DNA of 64,000 nt from assembly GCA_938015595.1 (NCBI GenBank), contig CALLPI010000006.1:1-64000 (forward strand), written 5' to 3'. The notes beneath the pieces are model-generated. The model was given only the letters and a program-made list of their open reading frames with translations. It was not told the DNA's origin and did no database searches. The stretch is from an uncultured Saprospiraceae bacterium (GTDB lineage Bacteria; Bacteroidota; Bacteroidia; Chitinophagales; Saprospiraceae). Shown piece by piece: positions 42,529 through 51,950 of this stretch. A program made the translations under genes and the position numbers. Each line of letters begins with the position of its first letter. Within the stretch, counting starts at the first letter, position 1.

Positions 42529-43824
42529 ATGAACATCCTGCTGCTGGGCAGTGGCGGCCGCGAGCATGCCCTGGCCTGGAAAATAGCGCAAAGCCCCCTT
42601 TGCTCGCGCTTGTGCATTTCGCCCGGTAACTCTGGCACGGCTTTGCACGGCCAGAACGTCTCCATATCGCCCACTGATTTTGAAGCGCTCAAGCAGTTTT
42701 GCCTGGCCGAAAGCATAGATATGGTAGTTGTGGGGCCAGAGGAGCCACTGGTTAGGGGCGTGTGGGACTTCTTTCGGCAAGACCCCGCCCTGCAACACAT
42801 CATGGTCATAGGCCCCTCGGCAGCAGGTGCGCAACTGGAGGGCAGCAAGGCCTACGCCAAGCAATTCATGCAGGAATATGGCATACCCACAGCTACCTAC
42901 CGCGAGTTTGACGCTGCCCAACTGGAGGAAGGTATAGCCTACATCGGCGCGCATTCTACCCCAGTGGTGCTCAAAGCCGATGGGTTGGCTGCCGGCAAAG
43001 GCGTGCTCATTTGCTCCACTGTGGAGCAGGCCCAGGACGAGTTTCGCCAGATGCTGGCTGGCAAGTTTGGTCAAGCCAGTACCCGCGTGGTAGTGGAGGA
43101 GTTTCTCACCGGTATTGAATTTTCGGTATTCGTGCTCACCGACGGGCGCTCGTGGGTGTTGCTGCCCGAAGCCAAAGATTACAAGCGCATAGGCGAAGGC
43201 GATACCGGCCTCAACACTGGTGGCATGGGGGCGGTGTCACCTGTGCCGTTTGCAGACGACGCCCTGATGCGCAAAGTGCGCCAGCGCATCATCGAACCTA
43301 CCATCCACGGCATACAGGCGCGGGGTATGGCCTACACGGGCTTCATTTTCTTCGGGCTAATCAATGTAAGTGGCGAGCCTTACGTCATTGAATACAACTG
43401 CCGCCTGGGCGACCCCGAAACCGAGGTAGTGCTACCCCGCCTGCGGTCTGACCTGGTAGCACTATTCCAGGCTGCCGGTGAAGGCCTCCTGCACAAAGTG
43501 CCAATAGAGATTGACCCCCGCACAGCGGCTACCATCGTACTGGTATCCGGAGGCTATCCAGAGGCTTATGAAAAAGGCAAAGTAATCCGCGGCCTGGAAG
43601 CAGTGCAAAACCACCTGATCTTCCATGCCGGTGCCAAGCGCACAGAAGACGGACAAATACGCACCGACGGTGGCCGCGTACTGGCACTCACTGCCCTGGG
43701 CTACAGCGTAGAGGAAACGTTGGCACATGCCAGGGAAGCGGCTGAGCAAATACAATTTGAGGGCAAATACTATCGCCGCGACATCGGGCTAGATTTGCTT
43801 CAGGCATCAAGCAAGGCGGGTTGA
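42529..43824 (+). CDS. purD: Phosphoribosylamine-glycine ligase PurD
   Basis: A 431-residue ATP-grasp enzyme of de novo purine synthesis that joins phosphoribosylamine to glycine. The start MNILLLGSGGREHALAWK is the classic family N terminus. ATP-grasp elements include VVLKADGLAAGKGV (about residues 144-157) and the magnesium-binding EYNCRLGDPETE near residue 285. Length is normal. Its promoter is inside merC, so expression need not follow the merC operator. Confidence 0.97.
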   Translation: MNILLLGSGGREHALAWKIAQSPLCSRLCISPGNSGTALHGQNVSISPTDFEALKQFCLAESIDMVVVGPEEPLVRGVWDFFRQDPALQHIMVIGPSAAGAQLEGSKAYAKQFMQEYGIPTATYREFDAAQLEEGIAYIGAHSTPVVLKADGLAAGKGVLICSTVEQAQDEFRQMLAGKFGQASTRVVVEEFLTGIEFSVFVLTDGRSWVLLPEAKDYKRIGEGDTGLNTGGMGAVSPVPFADDALMRKVRQRIIEPTIHGIQARGMAYTGFIFFGLINVSGEPYVIEYNCRLGDPETEVVLPRLRSDLVALFQAAGEGLLHKVPIEIDPRTAATIVLVSGGYPEAYEKGKVIRGLEAVQNHLIFHAGAKRTEDGQIRTDGGRVLALTALGYSVEETLAHAREAAEQIQFEGKYYRRDIGLDLLQASSKAG

Positions 43825-43876
43825 TGAAGGATGGGAGGCCCCAGATTCCGTAGCCCTACTTCGCCAGATGACAGCC

Positions 43877-45460
43877 CTAGCGCCTGCGGCGCGTGGTAGT
43901 CCTGATGCCCAGCACGCCAAGCAGCCCTCGAGTCAGTTCAGAGGCCAGGGTGCGGCCGATCTGGCGGGTGGTGGGGTTATCCAGCACTTTCTCCAGCGTA
44001 CTTTTTTGAGCGCGCGTAGTGCGAGTGGTAGTTCGACCTTTATTGAGTTGCGCCAATTCCTTTTCCCGCTGCTTTTGGTATTCCTCCTCCTGCTGTTCGC
44101 GGGCTATCTGCTCCATCTTTTTGGTGAGGATTTCCTGGGCGCTTACGCTGTCAATCACTTCACTGTATTTACGGGCAATCTGGGATCGGCGCAGGATGGC
44201 GTCAATTTCCTGGTCGGTGAGCACATCCATGCGGCTTTGCGGAGCGCGCAGCAGCACGTGCGCCAGCGGAGTGGGGATGCCCTTCTCATTGAGGGCAGTA
44301 ACGAATGCCTCGCCAATACCCAACTCGGTGATGAGTTGGGCTACGTCGTAGTATTCAGTAATAGGGTAGTTTTCGGCAGCCAATTTGATGGCCTTGCGGT
44401 CTTTGGCAGTGAAGGCACGCAGAGCGTGCTGGATCTTCAGACCCAGTTGCGCCAGTACAGCCTCCGGGATGTCGGCGGGGTTTTGAGTCACAAAAAACAC
44501 GCCTATGCCTTTAGAGCGGATGAGCCGCACAATGGCCTCTATTTGGTTGAGTAAGGCCTTGGAAGCCTCCGAAAATACGAGGTGTGCCTCCTCAATGACA
44601 ATGACCAGCTTGGGCTGGTCCAGGTCGCCTTCTTCAGGGAAAGTACTGTATATTTCGGCCAGGAGTTGAAGCATGAAAGTGGAGAAGAGCTTGGGGCGGT
44701 CCTGAATATCGGTGAGTCGAATAACAGACACAACGCCGCGTCCCTGTTCATCAAAGCGCACCAGGTCGCTGGGGTCAAAGGAGCGCTCGCCGAAGAACAG
44801 ATCAGCGCCCTGATGTTCGAGTTCTACGATTTTGCGCATGATAGTGCCCACAGTAGCAGAAGACACCTGGCCGTACTCGGCTTCAATCTCTTCCTTGCCG
44901 GGGCCGGTGATGTACTGAAGGACCTTCTTGAAGTCGTTGAGGTCCACCAGAGGGAGTTTATGATCGTCGCAGTATTTAAATACCACAGCGATGACGCCGC
45001 CCTGGGTATCGTTGAGGCCGAGGATTTTGGAAAACAGCACTGGGCCAAACTCAGTGACGGTAGCGCGCAGGCGGGCACCTTTTTCGCCGGAGAGGCTGAG
45101 GAACTCCACCGGCGAAGCGCTGGGCACAAAAGGCTCGCCGATTTTGGCGTGGCGGTCTTCGATTTTGGGGTTAGAGGTTCCAGGTGCGGCAATGCCGCTG
45201 AGGTCACCCTTGATATCCATGAGCAACACAGGGGTGCCTTTGGCGGAGAGTTGCTCGGCAATGATTTGGAGGGTTTTAGTTTTACCTGAGCCTGTAGCGC
45301 CGGCAATTAGCCCGTGGCGATTGAGCGTGCGCAGAGGGATTTTGACCTGTAGGCCGTTGATAGCTTCGCCGCCGAGCATAGCTGCGCCGAGCACAATGGA
45401 ATCGCCTTTGAAGGCATAGCCCTGGGTAATGGTTTCAATGAATTTTGCTTTGTTGGCCAT
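43877..45460 (-). CDS. HerA/YjgR-like ATPase (DUF853)
   Basis: A 527-residue member of the HerA-FtsK superfamily, DUF853 (YjgR) branch. Walker A is GATGSGKTKT (about residues 54-63), Walker B VIVIEEAHLVF lies near residue 285, and FVTQNPADIPEAVLAQLG is the sensor region. The last 70 residues are a charged coiled coil (KKMEQIAREQQEEEYQKQREKE) and a very basic tail ending in RRRR. HerA-type enzymes pump DNA, but the cellular role of YjgR is unknown. It starts 4 bases after the stop of an exported nuclease gene, so the two are translated from one message. Confidence 0.88.
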   Translation of the reverse strand: MANKAKFIETITQGYAFKGDSIVLGAAMLGGEAINGLQVKIPLRTLNRHGLIAGATGSGKTKTLQIIAEQLSAKGTPVLLMDIKGDLSGIAAPGTSNPKIEDRHAKIGEPFVPSASPVEFLSLSGEKGARLRATVTEFGPVLFSKILGLNDTQGGVIAVVFKYCDDHKLPLVDLNDFKKVLQYITGPGKEEIEAEYGQVSSATVGTIMRKIVELEHQGADLFFGERSFDPSDLVRFDEQGRGVVSVIRLTDIQDRPKLFSTFMLQLLAEIYSTFPEEGDLDQPKLVIVIEEAHLVFSEASKALLNQIEAIVRLIRSKGIGVFFVTQNPADIPEAVLAQLGLKIQHALRAFTAKDRKAIKLAAENYPITEYYDVAQLITELGIGEAFVTALNEKGIPTPLAHVLLRAPQSRMDVLTDQEIDAILRRSQIARKYSEVIDSVSAQEILTKKMEQIAREQQEEEYQKQREKELAQLNKGRTTTRTTRAQKSTLEKVLDNPTTRQIGRTLASELTRGLLGVLGIRTTTRRRR

Positions 45461-45464
45461 TGGA

Positions 45465-46370
45465 TTACTGTTGTTTGTTCCAGTTGTTGATGCGCTGCTG
45501 GAACTTCTGTTTGCTAAATTGCCACAAATCTACATTAAAACGGCTTTCGACTTGCTCTTCGATGCTGTCATCGAGCAGTTTTGGAAAAAAATCCAGCCCG
45601 GTGACTTTTTCCACCTCATTCACACAGACGGCATACTTAGTCAGGGGCTCAAAGCTAATTTCGTTGGGAATGAGAAAACCTATGGCCTTGGGGTTGGCGC
45701 TGTCCAGGTCAAGGAGTATTTTGAAGTACGCTGCTGGAATAGCCACGTTGTTGACGCCGATACGACCCTTGGGCGCCTTGGTGAGTACCGGCCCGGAGAC
45801 AACGTAGAGCTTGCCGTATTTTTTCGCCCAGGTGCGGGTGAGTTCTTCGAGTTCGCGCCATATACCGGCATTGAAGCTGCGCGCCTGGGGGCTGATGTTG
45901 CTCATCAGGAAGGTAGCGCTCATGGCTTCGGCGCTGTGCCCCATGTCAGCAGCAGGCACGAGGTGGCCACGGTCGTAGCCGGAGTTGCGGTAGTCAGCAG
46001 GGTTGGCAGAGCCGGTTTTCACCTTGTCATCGGGTCGAAAATCGCCGCTTCTGTCCACCCGGGGTAGTTCCAGTTGCTCCCTGGAGAGGATGTGTGCCGC
46101 CCACTCGGCTTGCTCGTGCTCCTCGTCATAGGAGAGCCAAAAATAGCCATGGTCAATAATCTGACCAGTGGAAGAGCTAGGCAGGTAGTTGGGGCGGTCG
46201 GCGTTTTCTTCGGTGGGCGCGACAGGAGCGTCGGGCTGTGATGCTTTACCACTAGAGAAGAGGTTGAACAAGTAGAACATAGCGGCAAGGATAGCCGCAA
46301 AGATGCCCACGCGGGCGATGTTGCCGCCGGCAGCGCTGGATTTAGAGTGGTTGGTGCGGAATTGAGCCAT
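45465..46370 (-). CDS. Membrane-anchored DNA/RNA non-specific endonuclease (NUC/EndA type)
   Basis: A 301-residue beta-beta-alpha metal nuclease. An N-terminal helix (residues 21-39) should anchor or export it, followed by a Pro/Ala/Glu linker. The active site is DRGH (133-136) in GYDRGHLVPAADM, with a downstream Asn in SNISPQ. Substrates are usually double- and single-stranded DNA and RNA outside the cytoplasm. It heads a two-gene unit with the HerA-like ATPase (4-base gap). The ATG 46370 lies 197 bases from the divergent O-antigen ligase-like gene. Confidence 0.9.
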   Translation of the reverse strand: MAQFRTNHSKSSAAGGNIARVGIFAAILAAMFYLFNLFSSGKASQPDAPVAPTEENADRPNYLPSSSTGQIIDHGYFWLSYDEEHEQAEWAAHILSREQLELPRVDRSGDFRPDDKVKTGSANPADYRNSGYDRGHLVPAADMGHSAEAMSATFLMSNISPQARSFNAGIWRELEELTRTWAKKYGKLYVVSGPVLTKAPKGRIGVNNVAIPAAYFKILLDLDSANPKAIGFLIPNEISFEPLTKYAVCVNEVEKVTGLDFFPKLLDDSIEEQVESRFNVDLWQFSKQKFQQRINNWNKQQ

Positions 46371-46566
46371 TGGTCAGTGGGTGGTTTCGGGCGCTCCTGC
46401 GCCAAAAAAAGAACTGTGCAAAAATAGAGCTTTTGGAGGATTCCAGGGCGATTTTTGCGCAGACGTCAGCGACTCAAACCCCACAGCCTTTGAGTACGCC
46501 TGGATAAATACCTTCCTTTTGCCTTACTTTGCAGCCTCTAGCGCACTCAAACGCATACGCTGCAGC

Positions 46567-47910
46567 ATGAACCAATCTGCCAACGCCCCCTGGCTCGGCC
46601 GCAAAGGCTTGCCCCGCATCTTTGCCTGGATAGACCACCAGTTTATCGGGGTGCTGGCGCTGGTGTTCATCATGGGCGGCATGGTGGCTTCTGAGGCCAT
46701 GATGAGCATGGGTATGATCGGGCTAACGGCCAGCGCGGTTTTCAACAATCAATTTCGCCGCAACTTTCAGTACTTCTTACAGCACAAGGCGCTGGTAGCA
46801 CTCACGTGCGTATTCTTCATCTACGCCGTCAGTGGCCTTTGGTCAGAAAACTTGGGCTGGTGGCTCGACCGTCTGCGCATGAAGTTGCCGTTTTTGCTCG
46901 TACCCTTTGCCATGGTCGCCATCCCCCGATTGGACAGGACGCTGTATCTCCAACTGCTGTATGCTTTTCTGGTGTGGATTGCGCTAGCGGCACTGCACTC
47001 GCTGCTGCTATATGCCCTGAACTACGAGGCCATCACCTACGCCTACCGCGAGGGGCGTGTGCTACCTACACCGGTGCAGCACGTGCGATTCAGCCTGATG
47101 GCAGCTTTTGCGGCAGCCATTGGTGCATATTTGTGGCGCGAGCACTTCGTGTGGCGGTATGCCTGGGAGCGGCGGCTTATTCTGGGGCTAACGGTGTTTC
47201 TGGCGGTGTACTTGCACGTGCTGGCCGTACGCAGCGGCCTCATGGCCTTGTACGTCATGATAATGTACTATGCCGGCTTGCTGGTGTGGAAGCAGCGGCA
47301 CTTTGCACTAGCCGGACTATTGGCAGTAGCCATACTGAGTGGTGGGGCACTGGCGTATCGCTACCTACCGTCGTTTCAGAACCGAATCAACTACACGCTT
47401 TACACCTTGCGCATGTTTGAGCGGCAGGAGCAGATTGGCGAGTTGTCAGATGCACGGCGCATGGGGTCTCTGTACGCTGGGCTTGACTTGTTGCGACAAC
47501 ACCCGCTACTGGGTATAGGCATTGGCGACATACGCGACGCCACCGACGCCTGGCTACAGGCGCACTACCCCTCGCTAGCAGGGCTGCAACTTATGCCACA
47601 CAACCAGTTCTTACTGGTGGGGGCAGCTACAGGAGTACTAGGGCTGCTGGCCTTCACAGTGTGCATGATGTACCCCTGGCTATACCGAGGTGCCTGGCGC
47701 GACACTTTGTTCACGAGTTTTCACTTGCTCGTCTTCACCTCATTTCTGGTAGAGCATACTATCGAAACCCAGCTAGGCACAGCATTTTACATTCTCTTTG
47801 TGCTCATGGGGCTGCGCTACTTTGACGAAGGGCAAAATCCGCCCCAGGAAAACGTGAGCTGGGTAGAGCTACTGTACAAGAAGGAAAAATCGGCGCCTAA
47901 TTTGGAGTAA
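46567..47910 (+). CDS. O-antigen ligase / Wzy-like membrane protein
   Basis: A 447-residue inner-membrane protein with about 11-12 helices and the O-antigen ligase fold. The long periplasmic loop between helices includes the conserved segment GIGIGDIRDATDAWL and HNQFLLVGAATGVLGLLAF (about residues 310-370). Enzymes of this family transfer or polymerise surface glycans at the periplasmic face. ATG 46567 (MNQSANAPWLGRKG) is chosen, since the upstream extension is polar and hardly hydrophobic. No other polysaccharide-assembly genes are adjacent. Confidence 0.82.
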   Translation: MNQSANAPWLGRKGLPRIFAWIDHQFIGVLALVFIMGGMVASEAMMSMGMIGLTASAVFNNQFRRNFQYFLQHKALVALTCVFFIYAVSGLWSENLGWWLDRLRMKLPFLLVPFAMVAIPRLDRTLYLQLLYAFLVWIALAALHSLLLYALNYEAITYAYREGRVLPTPVQHVRFSLMAAFAAAIGAYLWREHFVWRYAWERRLILGLTVFLAVYLHVLAVRSGLMALYVMIMYYAGLLVWKQRHFALAGLLAVAILSGGALAYRYLPSFQNRINYTLYTLRMFERQEQIGELSDARRMGSLYAGLDLLRQHPLLGIGIGDIRDATDAWLQAHYPSLAGLQLMPHNQFLLVGAATGVLGLLAFTVCMMYPWLYRGAWRDTLFTSFHLLVFTSFLVEHTIETQLGTAFYILFVLMGLRYFDEGQNPPQENVSWVELLYKKEKSAPNLE

Positions 47911-48049
47911 AAGTACTGACAGAGAATGCCGCAAACAGGTATCTAGGCCTGAAAAGATTAGTGACCTGGCAACGGTGCCGCACGTAGGGAGGTGCTGCCC
48001 AGCGGCAAGATGCTGCCAAGTGTAGCAGCGAATGGGCATAAAACAACAA

Positions 48050-48072
48050 CGCCCCGACTTTTTGTCGAGGCG
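48050..48072 (-). terminator. Terminator after tRNA-Asp
   Basis: CGCCCCGAC (48050-48058) and GTCGAGGCG (48064-48072) pair at 8 of 9 positions around TTTTT. On the minus strand it comes 8 bases after the tRNA and is followed by T-rich sequence. Confidence 0.6.
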
Positions 48073-48080
48073 CTTTTCAG

Positions 48081-48154
48081 CGGTCCGGACGGGACTCGAA
48101 CCCGCGACCCCGTGCGTGACAGGCACGTATTCTAACCGACTGAACTACCGGACC
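48081..48154 (-). tRNA. tRNA-Asp (GTC)
   Basis: A 74-base cloverleaf on the minus strand. The acceptor arm is GGTCCGG/CCGGACC with discriminator G. The D-loop, the anticodon loop CTGTCAC (anticodon GTC) and the GGTTCGAGTCC T-arm are intact. No CCA is encoded. Confidence 0.95.
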
Positions 48155-48482
48155 TTTTTCTTTGCTTCGCCCTTTAACAGAAGCGAGCGCAAAGATACAG
48201 TTGTATTGAGGATATGTGCAAGTTTTAAGGCAAAAAAAATTACGCGCTGTGCACTTCGTCAATTGGACTTGCAACGATGACCTTGTTTTTTTCATCACAT
48301 AAGGAATGAGCTTGAACATCCTTACATAACCCAACAACCAAAACATGTAGAAATTCATTATATGAGAGTTCATTTTTTTTTTTTTTGCCTGACTGGTGGC
48401 ACATGGTAAGCACTACTAATATACCAAGTATGGTCTGTTCTGAGGTTAACTTTGCTTCCGTTATGATTTAATTTACACCAAT
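48155..48482. other. Intergenic region upstream of the GH5 gene
   Basis: A 328-base gap with no gene. It holds a run of 14 T at 48373-48386 and a -7 element TAACTTTG at 48447-48454, 29 bases before the GH5 start. Nothing else stands out. Confidence 0.5.
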
Positions 48483-50570
48483 ATGCGAGTTCATCCTTTC
48501 TTTTTCCTGCTAGCTTGGCTTATGCCGCACGGCGCCGCCTTGGCGCAACCTATTATCTATAAAGACGCTACCACTTTAATTACTGGAACTTGGACAGCGC
48601 CCAACAACTCGTCAGAAAGCGCCTCTTTGGTGCAGGTTAATACGGATGCCCCCTATGAGGGAGCCTGGCACTACCGCTTCACGTACAGTTTTCAGAACTG
48701 GTGGGCTGGCTGCGGCCTGAATATGGACAACTGGGGCAACAGCCCAGCGCGCGATTTGTCAGGCTACTCCCATCTGCGCATCGCTTACCGCGGCTTGTCA
48801 TCGGGGCAATATTTGGCTATTCGCTTGCGCAATGGCAGTAACTTTGGCACAGAAATAGTAGTGGGCAGCCAAACTAGCACCTATACTGTAGTAGATATTG
48901 CGATGGCTGCGCTCACGGCCAATGGCCAGGTTAATGCCAATGCTGTGCGCGAGATCAACTTATCCATCCTGACCTCCACGCAGTCGGGCAGTGGCACAGT
49001 GTTTTTCGACGCCATCGAGCTGGTCAATCTCAGTAGCGGGGGGCCTACGCCCGCTTCGGCGGCCACCATGGCGCGCGCAGCCGTATTGGGCAAAGGGGTA
49101 AATACCTCCAACTGGCTAGAGGCTTACTGGCTAATACCCTATAATGCATTCCCCGAAGTGAACCGCTACAATCGCAGCAAGATACAGGCACTTCGGGATG
49201 CAGGCTTTGTTACTTTTCGCATGCCAGTCACTTTTGAGCGTTTGGGCGACCCCAACCCGCCTTATACACTGAATACCAACCACATCGCTTTCAGCCTGGT
49301 AGATAGTATGATTGCCTGGGCCGCCGAAATGGACTTCCGCCTCATCATTGACAACCACCACGGCTTGCCGCTGACCAACGCCAACTACCTAAGCCAGATA
49401 CCCCGCCTGCAAGCAGTATGGACGCAACTGGCCAACCGCTATGGAAGTCTCGATCCCGAACGATACTTCTTTGAAGCATATAACGAACCCGACAACAGCA
49501 TTACCAACGCCAACTGGCGCACCGTAGCGCAAGCTATAGTGCAGGCCATCCGCCAGAACGAGACCGTCACGCACAGTATACTCGTTGGCGCCAACCAATG
49601 GAACAATGGCGCAGCACTGCTTAACTTTACTCCGCTTAGCGACTCCAATATCATCTATACATTTCATTATTACGATCCCTATTTTTTTACGCATCAGGGC
49701 ATGAGTTGGACTTCGCCGCCATATCTCCCCGCGCGCACTTTCCCCCTATCGGGAGAGTTGGATGAACTGAACAATCTCTTCACCGCAGTAAAAAACTGGG
49801 CAACCTACTGGCAAATACCAGTAAACATGGGCGAGTTTGGCGTGACTACCTCTGCCGACTCGATCAGCCGATGCAACTGGGTGCAAGCCGTGATGAATGC
49901 CGTTAACCTACACGGGTTCTCTTACTTCTACTGGGATGCCATCAGCCCTACTGATGCTTTTGGATTTTACGCCGGCGGCAATATCAATGAGCCCTACTGC
50001 ATCCCCTGCTTCAAAATGGCGCTGGGGCTATATCAAACTCCCGCTGCCGTGGAGTTGCTCTCCTTCGATACGCACTGCCAGGGCGAACACGCCTTGCTGC
50101 AATGGACAGCCTTCAGTGATCACCCGCAAGACCGCATGGAATTGCAACGCAGTACTGACGGCATACGCTGGCACACCATCTACGCGCTGCCAGCTAAGCC
50201 AGGGCAGCATACCTACGCCTACACCGACCCAACACCCCTTGCACAGGCACTGTATCGCTTGCGTAGCCTATCTGTTGATGGCGAAGTACGTATCTCGCCA
50301 GTACGAGCTACCACCTGTAGATCTAAGCCGCAGCTCTGGGCATACCCCAATCCGGCTACTGACAGGCTGAGTGTCCATCTGGAAAACGGCGGATTCACCG
50401 CCCTCCACATGTACGATGTACAAGGGCGATTGGTATGGCAAGCAACTTACACGCCGGCCATTTTTCAAACAGAGCTGCCCGTGCATGCCTTAGCTCCTGG
50501 ATGGTATTGGCTGCGCGTGCGCACGGCCGATGGCCAAGCCCTGCATAGCCGAGTAGCAGTAGGGCAGTGA
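48483..50570 (+). CDS. Secreted GH5 glycoside hydrolase with N-terminal domain and T9SS sorting domain
   Basis: A 695-residue exported enzyme. A signal peptide (MRVHPFFFLLAWLMPHGAALA) precedes a beta-sandwich (residues about 30-185) resembling a carbohydrate-binding or CIA30-like module, then a GH5 barrel (about 200-525). The acid/base Glu335 is in YNEP and the nucleophile Glu451 in NMGEFG; FRMPVTF and DNHHG are also typical. The C-terminal 75 residues (YPNPATDRL onward) are a T9SS type A sorting domain, with a beta-rich linker before it. It should cut beta-glucans or mannans outside the cell. Transcription starts from a -7 box at 48447. Confidence 0.92.
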   Translation: MRVHPFFFLLAWLMPHGAALAQPIIYKDATTLITGTWTAPNNSSESASLVQVNTDAPYEGAWHYRFTYSFQNWWAGCGLNMDNWGNSPARDLSGYSHLRIAYRGLSSGQYLAIRLRNGSNFGTEIVVGSQTSTYTVVDIAMAALTANGQVNANAVREINLSILTSTQSGSGTVFFDAIELVNLSSGGPTPASAATMARAAVLGKGVNTSNWLEAYWLIPYNAFPEVNRYNRSKIQALRDAGFVTFRMPVTFERLGDPNPPYTLNTNHIAFSLVDSMIAWAAEMDFRLIIDNHHGLPLTNANYLSQIPRLQAVWTQLANRYGSLDPERYFFEAYNEPDNSITNANWRTVAQAIVQAIRQNETVTHSILVGANQWNNGAALLNFTPLSDSNIIYTFHYYDPYFFTHQGMSWTSPPYLPARTFPLSGELDELNNLFTAVKNWATYWQIPVNMGEFGVTTSADSISRCNWVQAVMNAVNLHGFSYFYWDAISPTDAFGFYAGGNINEPYCIPCFKMALGLYQTPAAVELLSFDTHCQGEHALLQWTAFSDHPQDRMELQRSTDGIRWHTIYALPAKPGQHTYAYTDPTPLAQALYRLRSLSVDGEVRISPVRATTCRSKPQLWAYPNPATDRLSVHLENGGFTALHMYDVQGRLVWQATYTPAIFQTELPVHALAPGWYWLRVRTADGQALHSRVAVGQ

Positions 50571-50587
50571 GTTGTACTTTCAATTTA

Positions 50588-51895
50588 CTAACCCTGATGG
50601 CGGAAGGGGTGCCTGGGCGTCCAGTTGGCTTCAGGCTCCATGAAGCGAATGCAGTAGGGCATCAGCCAGTTAGCCACAGGATGCAAATGCTTGATGAGGC
50701 AGGGGTAATACTCCGGCGTAGCACCTATTGAGCTTTTAATTTCCATAGCAGTACGCGCCAAATGCAAAGTGTGTACCCTGGCATGAATAGCATCGCTCAC
50801 CATATCGTACAACATATTGAGATACAAATGATGTGAGGCATTGAAGGCGTTTTTGAACCCAACGAAATGAGCTTCCTGCACGCCCTGCGCCTGAATACTG
50901 CTGTAAAAGCCGATCAACTGGTCTTGCAGGTAATAGCCCCATATCTGGAATTGTGCGGACATATTTCGAGCCAGTGCGCAGAAGTACCCCGGATGCAGTG
51001 CAAAGGCATTGAAGTCGGCATGGGCAGCTATTTCTCGGTACAATTCATACACCGATGAGGACTCTGGGCAAAGTGCGGCAGCGTCAATTGCCCTGCGCTC
51101 CAGGCCGTTTTTTTTCTTGAAAGCCCGTCGGGCGCGCACCCTGTACTTGCTGCTCATAGCCTCCAGGTAGTCATCGAATGTCTGCCAGGAGGGGTTGATG
51201 TGGAAGATCATACTAGGCTGAAAACTGAATAGCGAGAAGCTCTTGAGTTGCAATTCGTACAGTAAGGCGCGATGCGCTGAATGGACATCCTTGACCATCA
51301 GGATATTGACCCGCTGGCCCAGGGTGCGGAATTTCTCGGCAGCGCATTGCAAAGCCGCCTCGAGTAATTGCGCAACCAGGCGCGGCGGCAATGCAGCGTC
51401 GTCGGCAAAGTGAAAACCCTGCGCGCCGGTTTGGAGCATATTGCCACACACTAGCATCTGAAAGCGAGTCAGGCCAGCCAGTTGACGCTTGAGGTATCCC
51501 ATCCACCCCTTTTCTGCGGCAAGGGGCGTCTGTAGGCTTTCCTGCATATCGAGATTCAGCAACTGGCCATAGGCAATGCCGCAAGGGCAATTGTACTGGA
51601 AAAACACCAGGTAAACAAAGCGCATCTGGTGCGGCGGGGCCTGCTCAATGACCTGCAAAAAGGGGCGTTGCAGGAAGAAAGGCGCCTCGGCGGCCAGTTC
51701 ATCCCACAGAGTGGAGAAAGCACCCAAGGTGTGCGCCATGCGCAGGCTCCATCCGCCTACTGGCAAGTCAATCCTGTCGTCCGGTATGGACTTGCACCAA
51801 TTTTCCGGGTCAAGCAAGGGGTGCTGATACCGGAAGCCCAGACAATTAGCCAGGGAAGTTGATTCGGCAGGATCGCCCTGCGCTGGGTATTTCAT
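50588..51895 (-). CDS. FemAB/GNAT-type N-acyltransferase-like protein
   Basis: A 435-residue cytoplasmic protein. The C-terminal half (about residues 200-400) resembles the peptidoglycan-bridge or N-acyltransferase-like GNAT families (Acetyltransf_6/COG3146): MSSKYRVRARRAFKKK, LYREIAAHADFNAFAL, GYYLQDQLIGFYSSI and EAHFVGFKNAFNASHHLYLNMLYDMV. The N-terminal half is less defined. Such proteins transfer amino acids or acyl groups to lipids or peptidoglycan; the substrate here is unknown. It converges with the GH5 gene (17 bases between stops) and lies downstream of thyA. Confidence 0.68.
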   Translation of the reverse strand: MKYPAQGDPAESTSLANCLGFRYQHPLLDPENWCKSIPDDRIDLPVGGWSLRMAHTLGAFSTLWDELAAEAPFFLQRPFLQVIEQAPPHQMRFVYLVFFQYNCPCGIAYGQLLNLDMQESLQTPLAAEKGWMGYLKRQLAGLTRFQMLVCGNMLQTGAQGFHFADDAALPPRLVAQLLEAALQCAAEKFRTLGQRVNILMVKDVHSAHRALLYELQLKSFSLFSFQPSMIFHINPSWQTFDDYLEAMSSKYRVRARRAFKKKNGLERRAIDAAALCPESSSVYELYREIAAHADFNAFALHPGYFCALARNMSAQFQIWGYYLQDQLIGFYSSIQAQGVQEAHFVGFKNAFNASHHLYLNMLYDMVSDAIHARVHTLHLARTAMEIKSSIGATPEYYPCLIKHLHPVANWLMPYCIRFMEPEANWTPRHPFRHQG

Positions 51896-51950
51896 GCAGC
51901 ATTGTTTTCAGCGACAGTGGAAACACGACAACAGAGCTAAAGGTTTTCGC

